Source: Hyphomicrobiales bacterium (GTDB lineage: Bacteria; Pseudomonadota; Alphaproteobacteria; Rhizobiales; TMED25). Taken from it: DNA of 33,080 nucleotides. This document shows positions 31,605 to 33,080 of the stretch, piece after piece (position 1 is the stretch's first letter; every line of letters starts with the position of its first letter). The stretch lies in NCBI GenBank assembly GCA_016780665.1, contig JADHLM010000003.1:1-33080 (forward strand), written 5' to 3'. The position numbers were made by a program, and so were the translations under genes. Below the pieces are notes generated by a model. It saw only the letters and a program-made list of their open reading frames with translations, searched no databases and was not told where the DNA came from.

Positions 31605-32480
31605 ATGAAACACGAATATAAGAAAATGCAGGATAAAATCGAAGCAGGTTTATATTTAGTGGCAACCCCCATTGGAAATCTAGAAGATATTACTCTCAGG
31701 GCTTTACGTATTTTGAACTGTGTGGATAAAATTTATTGTGAAGATACAAGGGTAACAAAAAAATTATTAAATTATTATCAAATAGAAAAAAAATTATACA
31801 AATATAATGATTATAGCAATGAAGATGATAGAGAAATAATACTACAAGACATCATAAATGGGCTGAGCGTTGCAATATTATCCGATGCTGGAACGCCCCT
31901 CATTTCTGATCCAGGATATAAACTTGTAAGGGCATTAAGGGATAAGGATATTAATATTACTTCAATACCTGGTCCCTCAGCTTTAACTTCATCAGCGGTC
32001 GTATCTGGACTTCCTACAGATAAAATATATTTCATAGGCTTTTTGCCAAATAATATCACTAAAAGGAAAATTGAACTTGAAAAAGTAAAAACGCTGAATA
32101 CTACTGTTGTAATATTTGAGAGTTCAAAAAAATTATCAAAAATATTAGATGAAATTAAAAATATTTATGGAAATATTGATATCACTATTGTGAGAGAATT
32201 AACAAAAATTTTCGAGGAAATAATAAGCGCCAAAATTGAAGAAATAATCAAGATAAGTTCCGAAAATAAAATTAGAGGAGAGATTGTTGTTCTATTTAAC
32301 ACATCTCAATTTGATTATATTATTGATTATGATGTCGTTGAGACTGATATCAGAAAATTAATAAATGATTTGCCACTAAAACAAATTACAAATATCATTC
32401 ATACGAAACATAATCTACCAAAAAAAAAAATTTATGACCTTTGTCTTAAATTTAAAAAAACAATAAAAAATATTGGATAA
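31605..32480 (+). CDS. rsmI: RsmI, 16S rRNA (cytidine-2'-O) methyltransferase
   Basis: A 291-residue SAM-dependent enzyme of the tetrapyrrole-methylase fold that 2'-O-methylates C1402 of 16S rRNA. Motifs: LYLVATPIGNLEDITLRAL (16-34), YCEDTRVTKKLLNYY, LSDAGTPLISDPGYKLV and IPGPSALTSSAVVSGLPTD. A second ATG at 31626 is a possible start, but the first gives a family-like N-terminus. It lies 7 bp after hemW. The UPF0102/yraN gene that often sits between rsmI and gshB is absent. Confidence 0.95.
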   Translation: MKHEYKKMQDKIEAGLYLVATPIGNLEDITLRALRILNCVDKIYCEDTRVTKKLLNYYQIEKKLYKYNDYSNEDDREIILQDIINGLSVAILSDAGTPLISDPGYKLVRALRDKDINITSIPGPSALTSSAVVSGLPTDKIYFIGFLPNNITKRKIELEKVKTLNTTVVIFESSKKLSKILDEIKNIYGNIDITIVRELTKIFEEIISAKIEEIIKISSENKIRGEIVVLFNTSQFDYIIDYDVVETDIRKLINDLPLKQITNIIHTKHNLPKKKIYDLCLKFKKTIKNIG

Positions 32481-32509
32481 CATCAAACATTAAAACATTG
32501 GTTATTAGC

Positions 32510-33080
32510 ATGAAAATTATTGTCCAAATGGATCCCATTGAAAAACTTAACCTTGAGGGAGATAGTACTTTTGCCCTTCTATATGAAGCACAAACCAGAG
32601 GGTATGAAATAGATTTTTATACTCCTAACATGTTGACATTAGAAGATGGAATCTTATTAGCCGAAGCTTATCAAATAAGTTTAAAAAATAACCCAAGTGA
32701 AATAATTAAATCAAATGGGGCAAAAAGTGTGCAACTCGATAAATATGATGTTGTTTTAATGAGACAAGATCCTCCATTTGATATGAATTATATTACCGCA
32801 ACACACTTATTGGAAACAGTTCAGGAAAGAGTACTTGTTCTAAATAACCCCTTCTACGTGAGAAATTGCCCTGAAAAAATTTTTGTGAATAATTATAAAA
32901 AATTTATGCCACCTACAATGATAACAAGAAATACTTCTGAAATTAATAGATTTAGAGATAGATATGATGAGATTATCATTAAACCTTTATATGGAAATGG
33001 TGGAGCGAGTGTTTTTTATTCCAATAAATCCGATAGAAATTTTAATTCAATAATTGAAAATTTTATGAATATAAGTAATG
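32510..33080 (+). CDS. gshB: Glutathione synthetase, N-terminal part
   Basis: The gene runs off the right edge; 190 codons are present. It makes glutathione from gamma-glutamylcysteine, glycine and ATP. It begins MKIIVQMDPIEKLNLEGDST and continues EAQTRGYEIDFYTPNML, VVLMRQDPPFDMNYITATHL, NPFYVRNCPEKIFVNNY and, at the ATP-grasp glycine-rich loop, EIIIKPLYGNGGASVF; all match GshB. It starts 29 bp after rsmI, its usual alphaproteobacterial place. Confidence 0.93.
   Translation, partial: MKIIVQMDPIEKLNLEGDSTFALLYEAQTRGYEIDFYTPNMLTLEDGILLAEAYQISLKNNPSEIIKSNGAKSVQLDKYDVVLMRQDPPFDMNYITATHLLETVQERVLVLNNPFYVRNCPEKIFVNNYKKFMPPTMITRNTSEINRFRDRYDEIIIKPLYGNGGASVFYSNKSDRNFNSIIENFMNISN

Noticed and set aside
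1..33080. CRISPR array, insertion sequence or prophage
   Set aside because: No regularly spaced repeats, transposase, integrase or phage structural genes were seen on either strand.

Overview
The window is a gene-dense, strongly AT-rich stretch (about one third GC by eye) that reads as the chromosome of a free-living marine alphaproteobacterium with a streamlined genome, of the SAR11 / HIMB59 (AEGEAN-169) type. Three things point there: a proteorhodopsin, very short intergenic gaps, and the housekeeping order hrcA-grpE divergent from rph-rdgB-hemW-rsmI-gshB, which is common in Alphaproteobacteria. The placement is inferred from gene content and order, not from a tree.

Layout. 1-1843: end of a renalase-like FAD oxidoreductase, an exported cupredoxin, nth and an exported SNase-like protein. 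1889-4711: tRNA-Ala(GGC), then a loosely packed accessory patch with a small ORF that looks interrupted by TGA, a MarR-like regulator, a long AT-rich spacer with a run of hairpins, and an exported coiled-coil protein with a lysine-rich repeat tail. 4750-6501: an acyl-CoA synthetase. 6509-6992: a DUF2256 mini-protein and a DUF393 thiol-disulfide protein.

7048-14364 is the most interesting part. Ten minus-strand genes lie head to tail, often overlapping. A good sigma70-like promoter (14336-14364) opens the run and a hairpin terminator (7011-7039) closes it. The order is small membrane protein, pirin, glutaredoxin-like protein, ceramidase-like membrane hydrolase, CutA, voltage-gated cation channel with an altered filter, unknown multi-TM protein, LuxE-like acyl-protein synthetase, LuxC-like acyl reductase, and a blue-tuned proteorhodopsin. 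No luciferase (luxAB) is present. The set could release, activate and reduce an acyl chain to an aldehyde next to a light-driven proton pump and a voltage-sensing channel.

14378-23571 is metabolic: a bicupin, a SnoaL-like protein, a class III aminotransferase, and a five-gene operon (methylmalonyl-CoA epimerase-like, BadI-like crotonase, CaiB-type CoA-transferase, GctA-like and GctB-like subunits). These are followed by an SMP-30 lactonase and an M24 protein with a degraded metal site. The operon looks like CoA-dependent breakdown of an organic acid, possibly cyclic; the substrate is unknown.

23580-33080 is housekeeping: gyrB, recF, grpE and hrcA on the minus strand; rph, rdgB, hemW, rsmI and a gshB cut by the window edge on the plus strand. 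No rRNA, CRISPR array, transposase, integrase or phage gene was seen.
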